From the NCBI GenBank assembly GCA_013141385.1, contig JABFRB010000015.1, forward strand, positions 43,022 to 107,021: a DNA stretch of 64,000 nucleotides, read 5' to 3'. A model generated the notes under the pieces. The model saw nothing but the letters and a program-made list of their open reading frames with translations, had not been told where the DNA came from and ran no database searches. Source of the DNA: Bacteroidales bacterium. GTDB taxonomy: Bacteria > Bacteroidota > Bacteroidia > Bacteroidales > Tenuifilaceae. A program made the position numbers and the translations under genes. This document shows, in pieces, positions 39,181-50,174 of this stretch. Every line of letters begins with the position of its first letter. Within the stretch, counting starts at the first letter, position 1.

Positions 39181-41226
39181 TTAATCTAAGTCGAGTTTAT
39201 CGATCATTTTAATTTTCTCCTCAAGCATTTTTATCTCCTCTTTACCTTTCTGAATCTTATTCTCAACATCCTTTATCATCTGCTCAGCATTCTTTGATTT
39301 GGTAAAGAAACCGATATTGTTTTCCCAAAGCACAATATCACCCTCAATTTGTCTAAGCCTATTAAAGAGTTTATCGCGTTCCTGACGAACCTTGTTTTCC
39401 TGACGAGGATTACCATGTACATTATCAATCCTTGTTTTAAACTTAAGCAAGTTACGCTTTGATTCATCAATTTTAAGGCTTTCGAAATGTTTATTAATAG
39501 CATCACGGTAGCCTTTCTGAATCAATTCCTTATTCTGAATTGGAACATACCCAATTTCTGCCCAACGTCTCTGAAAATCTTTAAGAACCTTTAAGTTTTC
39601 TTCAACATCCTCAACTATTTGATAGGCGGATATTTCCTCAATCAGCTGCTCTTTTGCTTTTAGATTATCCTCATACTTATTGTCAACCTGTGCAAAGTGT
39701 TGAGATTTTTGGTTGAAAAAGAAATCACATGCAGCTCGGAAACGTTTCCATAACTCATCGCTAAATTTCCTAGGTATAGGGCCTATTTCCTTCCAACGTT
39801 TCTGGAGGCTAATTAAATCTTCAGTAACCTTTTTCCACTCATTGCTATCCTTAAGTGATTCAGCCTGTAGGCAAAGTTCTGTTTTTAGTTGAAGATTATT
39901 CTGCTGTTCTTCTCGGGCATCGGTATAGAAATCGCGTTTGCTATTGAAAAACGCATCGCAAGCCAAGCGGAAACGCTCGTAAATCTTATTATTATCCTTT
40001 TTAGGAGCAAAGCCAATTGTTTTCCAAACCCTTTGTATATCAATCATCTCCTTTGAGCGTTTATTCCACTCCTTATTCGATGTAATTGCAAGGGTTGAAA
40101 GTTCCTCCGCCTTTTCGCAAAGTGCTACCTTAGCATCAAGGTTTCTTTTTTGCTCATCGCGTAATCCTTCAAAATAATCCTGATGTTTCTTATTGATTTT
40201 TGCGGTGGCCTCTTTTAATCGCTCCCATAATTCGGTTCTATGCTCTTTAGGTACAGGGCCAATTTCTCTCCACTGGTTATGGTATTTTTGGAGTTTTTTG
40301 AAGGCCGTTATAACTGAAGGTTCTAAAATTAACTCTTCAGCTTTTTCGCATAGTAATATCTTTTCTTCGTGATTTCGCTTTAGATCTAAATCGCGTAAAT
40401 CCTTATTAATTTTTACAAAATCATAAAAATTCTGAACATGATGGTGGTATGTTTCCCACAAATCGTTCAGATTTGATTGAGGTACAGGACCAATTTCTCT
40501 CCAGCGTTGCTGTAACTCCCTAAATTCCTGAAATGTTTGGTTTACAGAATCGGACTTGTTAACCAGCTCCTTAATTGTTTCAATTATTTTTTGTTTCTCT
40601 TCGAGATTTTGTAATTTCTTACCCTCGAAGTCTTTATTGTACTTTGAACGTAAATCACGATACTCTTTTAGAAGCTCCTTAATTTGTGGTTCTTGCAAAT
40701 CCTCTGGTATAGTAAATTGTTCTAAATCACCGCCATTATCCACAAATTCTTTTCGTTTTTTCTCAATTTCTGCTTTGTGCTTTTTGTAGAAGTTAATTTT
40801 AATAATTTCTACATCGGCTCTTATTATTTGAATTGGCTTTTCGGTTAAAAGTACTTTTAGCGCTTCAACCAGTTCGACCTTCGACATTGCGTTATAATCT
40901 CCAATCTGAACGGGAGTACCATCATGATCATCGTCAGATAATTCTTCCGAATCATCATCAAGAGGTACAATTTCCTCATCAATTACAATTGGGCTAAGAC
41001 CTTCATCAAGTTCCTCATCATCATCGTGTGATTCGTGAGATGTCTTATTTTCCTGCTCTGCAGGTTCAATTACAGTTTTACCAGTAGGTTCAGAATCTAA
41101 ACCGTCATTCTCTTTAGAAGCAAGTTGCTCCTGTAGTTCAGTGCTGTTTTCGGAGGAAACTACTGTACTTTCGGCGTTGCCGAACTTCTGATCCATGTTA
41201 GGATCATTCAGATCATTACTATTCAT
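39181..41226 (-). CDS. DUF349 repeat protein
   Basis: 681 residues from the ATG at 41226; the longer frame begins with TTG. The first 100 residues are acidic and disordered (DDDEELDEGLSPIV-type). Residues about 120-600 are a long helical rod with about six repeats built around the motif W(K/R)EIGPVP, each followed by LWERF and a helix with FFxxK. These are DUF349 units. The final 60 residues are a coiled coil. Members are large and widespread in Bacteroidota; function is not established. It precedes pyrG by 24 bp, so probably shares a transcript. Confidence 0.88.
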   Translation of the reverse strand: MNSNDLNDPNMDQKFGNAESTVVSSENSTELQEQLASKENDGLDSEPTGKTVIEPAEQENKTSHESHDDDEELDEGLSPIVIDEEIVPLDDDSEELSDDDHDGTPVQIGDYNAMSKVELVEALKVLLTEKPIQIIRADVEIIKINFYKKHKAEIEKKRKEFVDNGGDLEQFTIPEDLQEPQIKELLKEYRDLRSKYNKDFEGKKLQNLEEKQKIIETIKELVNKSDSVNQTFQEFRELQQRWREIGPVPQSNLNDLWETYHHHVQNFYDFVKINKDLRDLDLKRNHEEKILLCEKAEELILEPSVITAFKKLQKYHNQWREIGPVPKEHRTELWERLKEATAKINKKHQDYFEGLRDEQKRNLDAKVALCEKAEELSTLAITSNKEWNKRSKEMIDIQRVWKTIGFAPKKDNNKIYERFRLACDAFFNSKRDFYTDAREEQQNNLQLKTELCLQAESLKDSNEWKKVTEDLISLQKRWKEIGPIPRKFSDELWKRFRAACDFFFNQKSQHFAQVDNKYEDNLKAKEQLIEEISAYQIVEDVEENLKVLKDFQRRWAEIGYVPIQNKELIQKGYRDAINKHFESLKIDESKRNLLKFKTRIDNVHGNPRQENKVRQERDKLFNRLRQIEGDIVLWENNIGFFTKSKNAEQMIKDVENKIQKGKEEIKMLEEKIKMIDKLDLD

Positions 41227-41483
41227 GAGATTCAATAAATAAATTAACTAATTGTAAAGCAATGCTTTAATAGGTTCGATGCTAAATTATATAGCACACG
41301 AAAATAAGCATTATGTGTTAAGACTCAAACATTTTAATGGAAAAACTACTATTACATCAGTTTTTACTGTAGGAATAAGGGGGAAATAAAAGGGTAAAAT
41401 CAGATAATCGCAAAATGCGATTATTGGCATCTTAAGGTGTATATGTTTGTTTATTTTTAACTTTGCCTTTCAATTTGGATATG

Positions 41484-42167
41484 ATGAGGATTGATATTAT
41501 TACCGTTCTACCCGAGCTTCTTGAAAGCCCTTTGGGACACTCAATTATAAAACGAGCACAAACAAAAGGGTTAGTTGAGATTGTGTTAAACCATTTAAGA
41601 GATTTTACTACCAATAAGCACCGAACTATTGATGATTACGCTTTTGGTCCCGATGCTGGGATGGTGATGATGGTGGAGCCTATTTTTAAAGCGATAGAGA
41701 AGTTGAAGGGTGAAAGGGTTTACGATGAGATTATTTATACATCACCCGATGGTGAGCCATTTAACCAGAAGATAGCCAATCAGCTAAGCACAAAAAAGAA
41801 TATTCTGATTCTATGCGGGCACTATAAGGGTGTGGATCATAGAGTTAGAGAGCATTTGGTTACAAGGGAGATATCTATTGGGGATTATGTGCTTTCTGGC
41901 GGGGAACTTGCCGCAGCCATTATTGTTGATAGCGTTGTAAGGCTTGTTCCGGGCGTACTTTCCGATGAAACATCGGCTCTTACGGATTCATTTCAGGATA
42001 ATTTGCTTGCACCCCCTGTTTATACCCGCCCGGCTGAGTTTAATGGGTGGAGGGTTCCCGATATTTTGCTTTCGGGGAATTTTAAGGAGATTGAGAAATG
42101 GCAGATGGAGCAAGCCTTTGAACGTACCCGTAGGTTAAGGCCTGATTTGCTAAAAGAGAATGATTGA
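41484..42167 (+). CDS. trmD: tRNA (guanine-N1-)-methyltransferase
   Basis: 227 residues from the ATG at 41484, which gives the usual [15 protein letters not shown] start; ATG at 41481 and a TTG at 41463 also lie in frame. It methylates G37 of tRNAs reading codons with C or proline G to prevent frameshifting. SPOUT-fold blocks include [26 protein letters not shown] (about 113-124) and [14 protein letters not shown] (about 131-144), which forms the knot that holds SAM. A possible -7 box TAACTTTG is at 41458-41465. Convergent with the next gene. Confidence 0.97.
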   Translation: MRIDIITVLPELLESPLGHSIIKRAQTKGLVEIVLNHLRDFTTNKHRTIDDYAFGPDAGMVMMVEPIFKAIEKLKGERVYDEIIYTSPDGEPFNQKIANQLSTKKNILILCGHYKGVDHRVREHLVTREISIGDYVLSGGELAAAIIVDSVVRLVPGVLSDETSALTDSFQDNLLAPPVYTRPAEFNGWRVPDILLSGNFKEIEKWQMEQAFERTRRLRPDLLKEND

Positions 42168-42187
42168 AATTGATTTATAAAATAAGT

Positions 42188-43744
42188 TTAGTAAAAGTGT
42201 TTTATCCTCTTTTGTGTTTTTTCTTGGATAACTTCCTGTAAAGTGCGCCTTTGAATCTTGCTTTCCAACCACGATAGAATATCAAAATACATAAAGGCTC
42301 GTTTTTCATATACTGTTTGCTCAAGGGGCTGTAGCTGTTCAAGAAGATCTTTCAAGGCATCGGTTAGCTGATTTTGAGTGATTTTGCCAAGTCGCTTGAG
42401 GAATTTAAGAACAATTTTCTGGAAAAGATGTAGGTCATCCTTTTTAGCAAGGAAACGGTATGTCGATCGAATATGGTAATCGATTAGGTCCAAATCATTC
42501 AACTCGTAATTGCTAATCAAATTTAAGATTCGAGCAAAACAGTGAATATCGGATCGTAAATCGGTTTCCTTATCGTTAATAATCTGATTCAACCAAAATT
42601 TCGTTTTTGTGTACTGCTCATCACCGAAATACATACAAGCAAACTTGTAGTAAAAAATCAGCGTGTAATGCTTATCTAATCTATCCGAAAACTGTTTTAA
42701 ATTATCAGCAATTTCGGGGATAGTTTTAGAGCCCTCGGTAAGTTCTCCCAAAAGGAAATATCGGTTGATTTTATGAGTTGATCTGTATTTAAAAAGAAGC
42801 AGTTCAATATTGGGGGTAATAATAAAATCGGAAAGTTTTTCTATTGTATCAAACTTATCAACAGTAACCAAAAACTCATCGTACTTTGAAAGTTTCGATT
42901 GAGCCATTAACAGATTATTAATTGCTCTAATATACATCTCTATTTTAGGAACAATGTACTGCGAATTAATGTCGAAGTGGTTTACCAATTTTTGAGCGTA
43001 CTCATAGCCCCGCTGAAAATCTTGGATAAAGAAGAAGTAACCAGTAAAGGAGTTATATAAGTGCATTTTTTCGCTAAACGATAAGAGTTCCTCCTTAAAA
43101 ACGGGTAATGTGCTGTACAGAAAATTGTTTGCAATTTCAAACTCTTTCTGATTTCGGATAAAACCAATTTTAATATAAAATGAATAAAGTTTTAAAGTGA
43201 GGTTTGAAAAATCGGTTATATTCGATAGTTTTTCTTTAATCGTTTCAGTTTCACCAATCAGAGCAGTAACACGTTCATCAATATTAGTTTTCAGAAAACG
43301 GGTAACCAACTTTTTTTCTAAATCAAGAATTTCAAACAGAAGGTAATTTTTATCATACTTTATGGCAAGGGCTTTAGCCTTCTCAAGCATCTTTAAACTT
43401 TGATCGTACAAGCATCGGTTGTAAAGAAGTTGAGTATAATCAACCATCTCCCTAATTGTAAGGTAGATACTGTTCTCGGGATTCGAAATTCTAAGACTTT
43501 GAAGTATTTGTTTATAAAGGTGAGCTTTAAGATTCGATAGCTGTACAGGTTTTATAAGCGGTTCCCTCTCTAAGATTTTCTCTTCATCATACTCCTTATG
43601 TTTATCAATTAGATCAAATAGCTTAATAAACTTTAAATCATCAGGATTTCCATTACGAGAAGCAAAAATTTTAAAAGATCTCTTTTCCGCCTTAGTTAGC
43701 GATTTAATCAAGTAAAATAGAGGGTCGATATTTCCGTTGGACAT
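42188..43744 (-). CDS. large helical Bacteroidota protein of unknown function
   Basis: 518 residues without signal peptide or membrane helix. It is helical throughout, with alternating aromatic and charged positions like degenerate tetratricopeptide repeats (for example YYKFACMYFGDEQYTKTKFWLNQI, noted as YYKFACMYFGDEQYT). The N-terminus has LIKSLTKAEKRSFKIFA, which recurs in conserved Bacteroidota hypothetical proteins of this length. It probably forms a superhelical scaffold for protein contacts. It is divergent from ilvD. Confidence 0.75.
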   Translation of the reverse strand: MSNGNIDPLFYLIKSLTKAEKRSFKIFASRNGNPDDLKFIKLFDLIDKHKEYDEEKILEREPLIKPVQLSNLKAHLYKQILQSLRISNPENSIYLTIREMVDYTQLLYNRCLYDQSLKMLEKAKALAIKYDKNYLLFEILDLEKKLVTRFLKTNIDERVTALIGETETIKEKLSNITDFSNLTLKLYSFYIKIGFIRNQKEFEIANNFLYSTLPVFKEELLSFSEKMHLYNSFTGYFFFIQDFQRGYEYAQKLVNHFDINSQYIVPKIEMYIRAINNLLMAQSKLSKYDEFLVTVDKFDTIEKLSDFIITPNIELLLFKYRSTHKINRYFLLGELTEGSKTIPEIADNLKQFSDRLDKHYTLIFYYKFACMYFGDEQYTKTKFWLNQIINDKETDLRSDIHCFARILNLISNYELNDLDLIDYHIRSTYRFLAKKDDLHLFQKIVLKFLKRLGKITQNQLTDALKDLLEQLQPLEQTVYEKRAFMYFDILSWLESKIQRRTLQEVIQEKTQKRIKHFY

Positions 43745-44024
43745 TGTAATATATTAAAAAAAATAATTATTACATTTATTTGTATGTCAGTGTTTTGGCA
43801 AATAAAACAGTGTTGTAAACATAATTTTACAAAACGTAAAAACCAAAATTTATGATTTTGCAAGTAGATTGTATAAAAATACATTCGCTTCGCAAAAGGA
43901 TGATTGACAAATATAAATTTTTTATGAATAACAACACTTTTTATCCTTAACAACGCATTTTGAATTAGAAGTTTCATTCATTTTTCAATATCAGTAAAAA
44001 GATTTAACTACAAAATATAGCTAA

Positions 44025-45854
44025 ATGAAAATTCCACTCCGAAGCGAGACGTTTATTAAAAGTAGGAAAATGGTTGGTGCTCGCAGTTTGTGGCGTGCAA
44101 ATGGAATGAAAGAAGAGCAATTTGGCAAACCGATTATAGCTATTGCCAATTCGTTTACCCAGTTTGTACCTGGTCATACTCACCTTCATTCAGTTGGTCA
44201 ACAAGTAAAAAAGATTATTGAAGAACAAGGATGCTTTGCTGCTGAATTTAACACCATTGCCATTGACGATGGAATTGCCATGGGACACGATGGGATGTTA
44301 TACTCATTGCCCTCGCGCGATTTGATTGCCGATAGCGTTGAATATATGGTTTGTGCTCATAAGGCGGATGCCTTAGTTTGTATTAGTAACTGCGATAAGA
44401 TAACTCCTGGTATGCTTATGGCTGCTATGAGGTTAAATATTCCTACAATTTTTGTTTCCGGCGGACCTATGGAGGCAGGCGTTTTAGGGGATAGAAAGTT
44501 CGATTTAGTAGATGCAATGGTTATGGGTGCCGATACAAATGTTAGCAAATCCCAACTTGCCAAAGTTGAGCAATCTGCATGCCCTACCTGTGGTTCATGT
44601 TCCGGTATGTTCACCGCTAACAGTATGAACTGCCTAACCGAGGCACTGGGGTTATCGTTACCCGGAAATGGCACCATTGTGGCAACCCACTCAAATAGGC
44701 TAAAACTCTTCGAAAAAGCAGCGAATAGAATTATTGAAATGGCTTATGAATATTATAATAATGGAAATGAGCGAGTATTGCCTCGTCAGATTGCCTCCAT
44801 GAAAGCCTTTTTCAATGCTATGACGCTGGATATTGCAATGGGTGGATCAACCAATACTGTTTTACACTTACTTGCAATTGCACATGAAGCTGGGGTTGAT
44901 TTCTCTATAAAGGATATTGATAATTTATCTAGGAAAACACCTTGTCTTTGTAAAGTTTCCCCCAGCTCACATTACCATATCGAAGATGTAAATAGAGCAG
45001 GTGGAATAATTTCCATTTTAGGAGAATTGGATAGAGCAGAATTAATTGATACTTCTGTATATAGAGTAGACGGATTAACACTTAATCAAGCAATAGAAGA
45101 TTATGATATTGTGAGTTTAAAAGTTAATCCAGAGGCAATTGAAATATACAGTAGTTCTCCCTCCAATAGGTTTAATTTAGTTATGGGATCGCAAAATAAT
45201 CACTATGCAGAACTTGATGTTAATCGAAAATCGGGTTGCATTCGAAATGCTGAAAATGCTTATCAGAAAGATGGCGGATTGGCTGTTCTGTATGGAAATA
45301 TTGCCACCAATGGTTGTATTGTAAAAACGGCAGGAGTTGATTCATCGCTTTTCCATTTCGAAGGAATTGCAAGGGTATTTGAATCGCAGGATGATGCTGT
45401 AAATGGTATCTTAAGAGGAGCAATAAATCCTGGAGATGTTGTGGTTATTCGTTACGAGGGACCAAAAGGCGGTCCAGGTATGCAGGAAATGCTTTATCCA
45501 ACATCTTACTTAAAAAGTTTAAGACTCGATAAAACTTGTGCCCTAATAACCGATGGGCGTTTTTCGGGTGGAACTTCGGGTCTTTCCATTGGACATATAT
45601 CGCCAGAAGCCGCTGCTGGGGGCGAAATTGCTCTGATTAAAGATAATGATAAAATTGTAATTGATATTACCAATAGGTCAATTGATCTTTTAGTAAGCGA
45701 AAATGAACTGAAATTTCGAAAAGATATTGAAATCAAACGGGGTAAAGCAGCTTATTCCCCTCAATCTAGGGTAAGAACAATTCCAAATTCTCTTAAAATT
45801 TATGCAAAGCATGTTTCATCAGCTGATAAGGGTGCTATAAGAGAACTTGATTAG
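44025..45854 (+). CDS. ilvD: dihydroxy-acid dehydratase
   Basis: 609 residues, the long E. coli-type form. It dehydrates 2,3-dihydroxy-3-methylbutanoate and -pentanoate, giving the 2-keto acids for valine and isoleucine. Iron-sulfur cysteines are seen in [12 protein letters not shown] (about 118-129) and in [18 protein letters not shown] (about 190-207). [22 protein letters not shown] (about 510-531) is the C-terminal signature, with the catalytic Ser. First gene of ilvD-ilvB-ilvN-ilvC; 43 bp to ilvB. Confidence 0.98.
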   Translation: MKIPLRSETFIKSRKMVGARSLWRANGMKEEQFGKPIIAIANSFTQFVPGHTHLHSVGQQVKKIIEEQGCFAAEFNTIAIDDGIAMGHDGMLYSLPSRDLIADSVEYMVCAHKADALVCISNCDKITPGMLMAAMRLNIPTIFVSGGPMEAGVLGDRKFDLVDAMVMGADTNVSKSQLAKVEQSACPTCGSCSGMFTANSMNCLTEALGLSLPGNGTIVATHSNRLKLFEKAANRIIEMAYEYYNNGNERVLPRQIASMKAFFNAMTLDIAMGGSTNTVLHLLAIAHEAGVDFSIKDIDNLSRKTPCLCKVSPSSHYHIEDVNRAGGIISILGELDRAELIDTSVYRVDGLTLNQAIEDYDIVSLKVNPEAIEIYSSSPSNRFNLVMGSQNNHYAELDVNRKSGCIRNAENAYQKDGGLAVLYGNIATNGCIVKTAGVDSSLFHFEGIARVFESQDDAVNGILRGAINPGDVVVIRYEGPKGGPGMQEMLYPTSYLKSLRLDKTCALITDGRFSGGTSGLSIGHISPEAAAGGEIALIKDNDKIVIDITNRSIDLLVSENELKFRKDIEIKRGKAAYSPQSRVRTIPNSLKIYAKHVSSADKGAIRELD

Positions 45855-45897
45855 TGAATGGTTGAAGAATGATAAAAAGTAAATTATCTCAATAACT

Positions 45898-47652
45898 ATG
45901 ACTGCTAAAGAAAAAGAAACTAAAAGATCGAAACAACAAAACGTTGAAATATCGGGAAGCGAAGCAGTAATCCGATCGCTTATTGAGGAAGGAACTGAAA
46001 TTATTTTTGGTTATCCAGGTGGACAGATTATGCCTGTTTATGATGCATTGTACGATTACCGAAATGCCCTTCGCCATATATTAACTAGGCACGAACAGGG
46101 TGCTGTTCATGCTGCACAAGGATATGCCCGCGCAACGGGAAAAACTGGAGTTTGTTTAGTTACATCTGGGCCAGGGGCTACAAATTTAATAACTGGTATA
46201 GCCGATGCAATGATTGATTCAACACCCTTGGTTTGTATTACTGGTCAGGTTGCCTCTCCCCTTTTGGGTTCAGATGCTTTCCAAGAATCTGATATTGTTG
46301 GCATTTCAATGCCCATTACCAAGTGGAATTACCAAATTACCTCACCCGATGAAATTCCATCTACAATTGCCAAAGCTTTTTATATTGCTGCAACTGGACG
46401 ACCAGGGCCTGTGCTTATTGATATTACTAAAAATGCTCAAACTGGTAAGTTTAAATACAAATACGCCAAATGCCATAAAATAAGAAGTTATATACCAGAA
46501 TTTCCCGTTAATAAAGAAAAACTAAATCAAGCGGCAGATCTAATAAATAGCGCCAAAAAACCATACCTGATTTATGGTCAGGGAGTTCATCTATCGGGAG
46601 CCGAAAAGGAACTGAAACAATTTATTGAAAAAACTGGAATACCTGCGGCGGGTACTCTACTTGGGCTCTCGGCGCTAAAAACAAATCATCCATTGAATAT
46701 GGGGATGCTAGGCATGCATGGAAATTATGGACCCAATATCAAAACCAATGAATGCGATGTGCTAATTGCCGTTGGTATGCGATTTGACGATCGTGTTACT
46801 GGGAATCTTAAAACATACGCAAAACAGGCTAAAGTAATTCATATAGAAATTGATCCTGCTGAAATTAACAAGAATGTAAAATCGGATATTGCACTGCTTG
46901 GGGATGCAAAAAGGATTCTAAAACTATTACATCTGTTAGCTGAAAAAAAGAAACATCTATCATGGGTTAATGAATTTAAAGATGCCCATGAAATTGAAAT
47001 GAAGAAAGTGATAAGTTCCGATCTTAACCCTGAAACATTGGGGATTGGAATGGCCGAGGTTGTAAATAAGGTTTCAGAGCTAACTAATAGTTCGGCCGTT
47101 ATTGTAAGTGATGTAGGTCAAAATCAAATGGCTGCAGCCCGGTATTCAAAATTTACCACTTCACGTAGTCATATCACATCGGGAGGTTTAGGGACTATGG
47201 GGTTTGGGTTACCCGCTGCGATGGGTGCTAAATTAGGCATTCCAGATCGTGAAGTGGTACTTTTTGTTGGAGATGGAGGGTTACAAATGACAATTCAAGA
47301 GTTCGGAACCATTGCACAAGAAAAAGTGCCAGTTAAAATTGTTGTACTAAATAACCGTTTTTTAGGAATGGTAAGGCAATGGCAAGAACTCTTCTTTGAG
47401 AAAAGATACTCATTTACCGAAATCCTCAGCCCCGATTTTGTTAAAGTTGCTGCGGCATACGGAATACCCGGGCAATTGATAACCAAACGCAAAGATCTTA
47501 ATAAGGCCTTACAAACAATGCTTGAATCAAAAGGACCTTACCTAATAGAGGTGATGGTTGAAAAAGAAGATAATATCTTCCCAATGATTCCAGCAGGTGC
47601 ATCGGTTTCAGATATTTTACTATGCATAAATGATATTAAATCAAGTAATTAA
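45898..47652 (+). CDS. ilvB: acetolactate synthase, large subunit
   Basis: 584 residues. It joins two pyruvates, or pyruvate and 2-ketobutyrate, using thiamine diphosphate. Visible are the catalytic Glu region FGYPGGQIMPVYDAL (about 38-52) with RHEQGAVHAAQGYARATG (about 62-79). FDDRVTGN (about 298-305) belongs to the FAD domain. GDGGLQMTIQEF to NNRFLGMVRQWQ (about 459-500) is the ThDP/Mg motif. Ten bases separate it from ilvN. Confidence 0.98.
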   Translation: MTAKEKETKRSKQQNVEISGSEAVIRSLIEEGTEIIFGYPGGQIMPVYDALYDYRNALRHILTRHEQGAVHAAQGYARATGKTGVCLVTSGPGATNLITGIADAMIDSTPLVCITGQVASPLLGSDAFQESDIVGISMPITKWNYQITSPDEIPSTIAKAFYIAATGRPGPVLIDITKNAQTGKFKYKYAKCHKIRSYIPEFPVNKEKLNQAADLINSAKKPYLIYGQGVHLSGAEKELKQFIEKTGIPAAGTLLGLSALKTNHPLNMGMLGMHGNYGPNIKTNECDVLIAVGMRFDDRVTGNLKTYAKQAKVIHIEIDPAEINKNVKSDIALLGDAKRILKLLHLLAEKKKHLSWVNEFKDAHEIEMKKVISSDLNPETLGIGMAEVVNKVSELTNSSAVIVSDVGQNQMAAARYSKFTTSRSHITSGGLGTMGFGLPAAMGAKLGIPDREVVLFVGDGGLQMTIQEFGTIAQEKVPVKIVVLNNRFLGMVRQWQELFFEKRYSFTEILSPDFVKVAAAYGIPGQLITKRKDLNKALQTMLESKGPYLIEVMVEKEDNIFPMIPAGASVSDILLCINDIKSSN

Positions 47653-47662
47653 TTTAAAGAAA

Positions 47663-48202
47663 ATGAAGCAAGAGTATATTATATCAGCATATAGTGAAAA
47701 TCATATCGGTTTACTAAACCGAATAACTATTGTATTTACCCGCAGAAAAGTAAATATCGAAAGCATAACCGCTTCGGAATCTGCAATCAAAGGCATATTT
47801 AAACTTACAATTGTTGTAAACGATGAAAAGGAAAAAGTTGTCAACATCACTAAGCAGATTGAAAAACAGGTTGATATACTTAAAGCATTTTACTACACTA
47901 ATGAGGAGATGATATTTCAAGAAATCGCCTTGTATAAGGTTCCAACAAAAGCTTTAATGGAAACCGATCAATTGGAAAAAATGATTCGACAACATAATGC
48001 TCGAATTCTGGAAATTACCCCCGAATATACGGTTATTGAAAAAACAGGACACAAGAATGAAACTCAAGAATTATTTAATGGCTTAACCGAATACGGTGTT
48101 TTACAGTTCATTCGTTCAGGCAGGGTTGCTATAACTCGATCACCTATTGAAAAACTGTCAGAATTCCTAATTCAGAGGGATGCTCTTTTAGCCAAGTCCT
48201 AG
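47663..48202 (+). CDS. ilvN: acetolactate synthase, small regulatory subunit
   Basis: 179 residues from the ATG at 47663; the frame is open further upstream into the ilvB end but the homologous region begins here. An ACT domain (about 4-75) has ISAYSENHIGLLNRITIVFTRR and VNIESITASES, which in this family binds valine and confers feedback inhibition. A second alpha/beta half (about 80-170) completes the usual form. Follows ilvB closely. Confidence 0.94.
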   Translation: MKQEYIISAYSENHIGLLNRITIVFTRRKVNIESITASESAIKGIFKLTIVVNDEKEKVVNITKQIEKQVDILKAFYYTNEEMIFQEIALYKVPTKALMETDQLEKMIRQHNARILEITPEYTVIEKTGHKNETQELFNGLTEYGVLQFIRSGRVAITRSPIEKLSEFLIQRDALLAKS

Positions 48203-48260
48203 GCTAAAAACTGTTTAAAGGTTATACTCAAATCATTCATTTACACTAATTAATAACACA

Positions 48261-49307
48261 ATGGCAAAAATTAAATTTGGATCTACAGTAGAGAATGTTG
48301 TAACTCGTGACGAGTTTCCTTTGTCAAAGGCATTGGAAACACTAAAAAAAGAAACAATTGCAATCATAGGATATGGTGTTCAAGGTCCGGGGCAGTCATT
48401 AAATCTACGCGATAATGGTTTTAATGTAATCATTGGGCAACGAAATAACTCCAAATCATGGGATAAAGCTGTTAATGATGGTTGGGTTCCAGGGGAAACA
48501 CTTTTTGATATTGAAGAGGCTTGTAAGCGTGGAACAATCATACAATTTTTGCTATCCGATGCAGGTCAGATTGAACTTTGGCCTACCATTAAAAAAAATC
48601 TTACTGCCGGTAAAGCCCTTTACTTTTCTCATGGTTTTGGTATAACCTTTAAGGAACGAACAGGGATTATTCCACCACCTGACGTTGATGTAATACTTGT
48701 TGCACCAAAAGGGTCGGGAACCAGCTTACGAAGGATGTTCTTGCAAGGACGTGGGTTAAATTCCAGCTATGCTATTTTTCAGAATGCAACAGGGAAAGCG
48801 TGGGATAGAGTGGTTTCATTGGGAATTGGTGTTGGTTCAGGGTATCTTTTCGAGACTGATTTCAAGCGGGAGGTTTACTCTGATCTTACGGGCGAACGAG
48901 GCACACTTATGGGGGCTATCCAGGGTATTTTTGCAGCACAATACGATGTTTTGCGTAGCAAAGGGCATTCGCCTTCCGAGGCATTTAACGAAACCGTTGA
49001 AGAATTAACGCAAAGTTTAATGCCACTTGTTGCCGAGAACGGAATGGATTGGATGTATGCTAACTGTTCAACCACCGCGCAACGCGGGGCACTCGATTGG
49101 TGGAAAAAATTCCGCGATGCTACAAAGCCTGTTTTTGAAGAACTGTACAATGAGGTAGAATGCGGAAATGAGGCTCAACGTTCAATTGACTCGAACAGCA
49201 AGTCCGATTATCGTGGAAAACTTGACGAGGAGCTAAAAGAGCTTCGAGAATCAGAAATGTGGGTGACTGGAGAGGCCGTACGTAAGCTAAGACCCGAGAA
49301 CAATTAA
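48261..49307 (+). CDS. ilvC: ketol-acid reductoisomerase
   Basis: 348 residues, a class I enzyme. It isomerises and reduces 2-acetolactate to 2,3-dihydroxy-isovalerate with NADPH and Mg. The Rossmann loop is IAIIGYGVQGPGQSLNLRD (about 33-51), and the next segment GQRNNSKSW (about 59-67) has the basic and Ser residues that bind the NADP phosphate. Metal ligands sit in the helical domain around DLTGERGTLMGA (about 209-220) and CSTTAQRGALDWW. Last gene of the ilv operon and the last clear core gene before the cassette region. Confidence 0.97.
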   Translation: MAKIKFGSTVENVVTRDEFPLSKALETLKKETIAIIGYGVQGPGQSLNLRDNGFNVIIGQRNNSKSWDKAVNDGWVPGETLFDIEEACKRGTIIQFLLSDAGQIELWPTIKKNLTAGKALYFSHGFGITFKERTGIIPPPDVDVILVAPKGSGTSLRRMFLQGRGLNSSYAIFQNATGKAWDRVVSLGIGVGSGYLFETDFKREVYSDLTGERGTLMGAIQGIFAAQYDVLRSKGHSPSEAFNETVEELTQSLMPLVAENGMDWMYANCSTTAQRGALDWWKKFRDATKPVFEELYNEVECGNEAQRSIDSNSKSDYRGKLDEELKELRESEMWVTGEAVRKLRPENN

Positions 49308-49340
49308 CGTGAGTTTGACTTAAGAAACGTGATAATTCAG

Positions 49341-49368
49341 TTTGGTGATAGAAGTTTGGTGATAGAAG
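49341..49368. repeat. tandem 14-bp direct repeat
   Basis: TTTGGTGATAGAAG occurs twice head to tail, immediately downstream of ilvC. Confidence 0.85.
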
Positions 49369-49374
49369 TTAAAA

Positions 49375-49530
49375 CCGAGTTTACGAACCGAACGTAGTGA
49401 GCTCAGCGGAACTAGTTCGGCGAAATCAGCAATGGAACAAGAGTGAAATTTAACTTTACGAAGTTAATAATTGATTTTATAGTAACTTTTTTTCAGGATT
49501 GGCTTCGTTTGGCTTACGAACTCGGTTGAC
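49375..49530. repeat. decayed family-A attC-like sequence
   Basis: GAACCGAACGTAGTGAGCTC at 49385-49404 is the complement of the GAGCTCACTACGTTCGGTT stretch in the site at 53344-53568. ATTGGCTTCGTTTGGCTTAC at 49499-49518 and GTTGACTTC at 49525-49533 resemble the site at 51785. The pieces are rearranged, so this is a remnant and not a functional site. Confidence 0.55.
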
Positions 49531-49756
49531 TTCTTATAATTTCGTATTGTCTATTTACATTTTCCTGCATCAATTAAATTTTAGATATATTGATTAACAT
49601 GCAATAAAACGACTCTTAATTATAGAACTAACATTACTTACAGTCTCAGAAGAATAGAGTAAAAACTATTTTGCCTCTATATTATTATTCAACTAGTAAT
49701 CTTAACCATACTTGGCAACTAGCGTTATTTACTTGATGTCGTAAAAAATTGATTAC

Positions 49757-50110
49757 CTACTCGCTTTTTCTTTTTTTAAAATCCCTTACAATCAACAATG
49801 ATATTACCGTTAGCCATCCAATGGGGTAAGGAAGCATAAGTGTGCTCCACCACCACGATAATGTTGAATTGCCTCCAAATCCTCCGAATGATGAAAAATA
49901 GAACATAAAAAACACACCAATTACAATCATTACTGTTGTTAGCAAAAATATTTTCCAGTGTCGATCATGGGTTATGTATGTTGATAATGCAATAAGTGAA
50001 CTGCCTGCTGCAATAATAATTGATCCCTCTAATGGATCTAGAACGCCAATTATCAGAGCAATAACGCCCATTATGTAAATTATGCGAGTCCAATTTATTT
50101 CCTCTTTCAT
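49757..50110 (-). CDS. small four-helix membrane protein, unknown
   Basis: 117 residues with four predicted membrane helices (about 8-24, 27-44, 52-70, 88-107). The sequence LDPLEGSIIIAAGSSLIALS lies between helices 1 and 2. A Gly/Trp-rich extracellular turn (SSFGGFGGNSTLSWWW) precedes the last helix and a basic tail follows. No family recognised. It lies between ilvC and the HAD phosphatase gene, on the minus strand like the cassette genes, and could be the oldest cassette cargo or a resident gene. Confidence 0.7.
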   Translation of the reverse strand: MKEEINWTRIIYIMGVIALIIGVLDPLEGSIIIAAGSSLIALSTYITHDRHWKIFLLTTVMIVIGVFFMFYFSSFGGFGGNSTLSWWWSTLMLPYPIGWLTVISLLIVRDFKKRKSE

Positions 50111-50174
50111 TTTTTTGGATTTAGAATTGGTTTACAATTTAATAATTGTCAGTTTAACAATATCGTATAGGCAG

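Larger units (their letters stand above)
49308..49756. other. 449-bp intergenic region with degenerate repeat copies at the left edge of the cassette region
   Basis: No gene. It holds a tandem 14-bp repeat and decayed pieces of the family-A repeat, listed separately. The rest is plain AT-rich sequence. Confidence 0.6.
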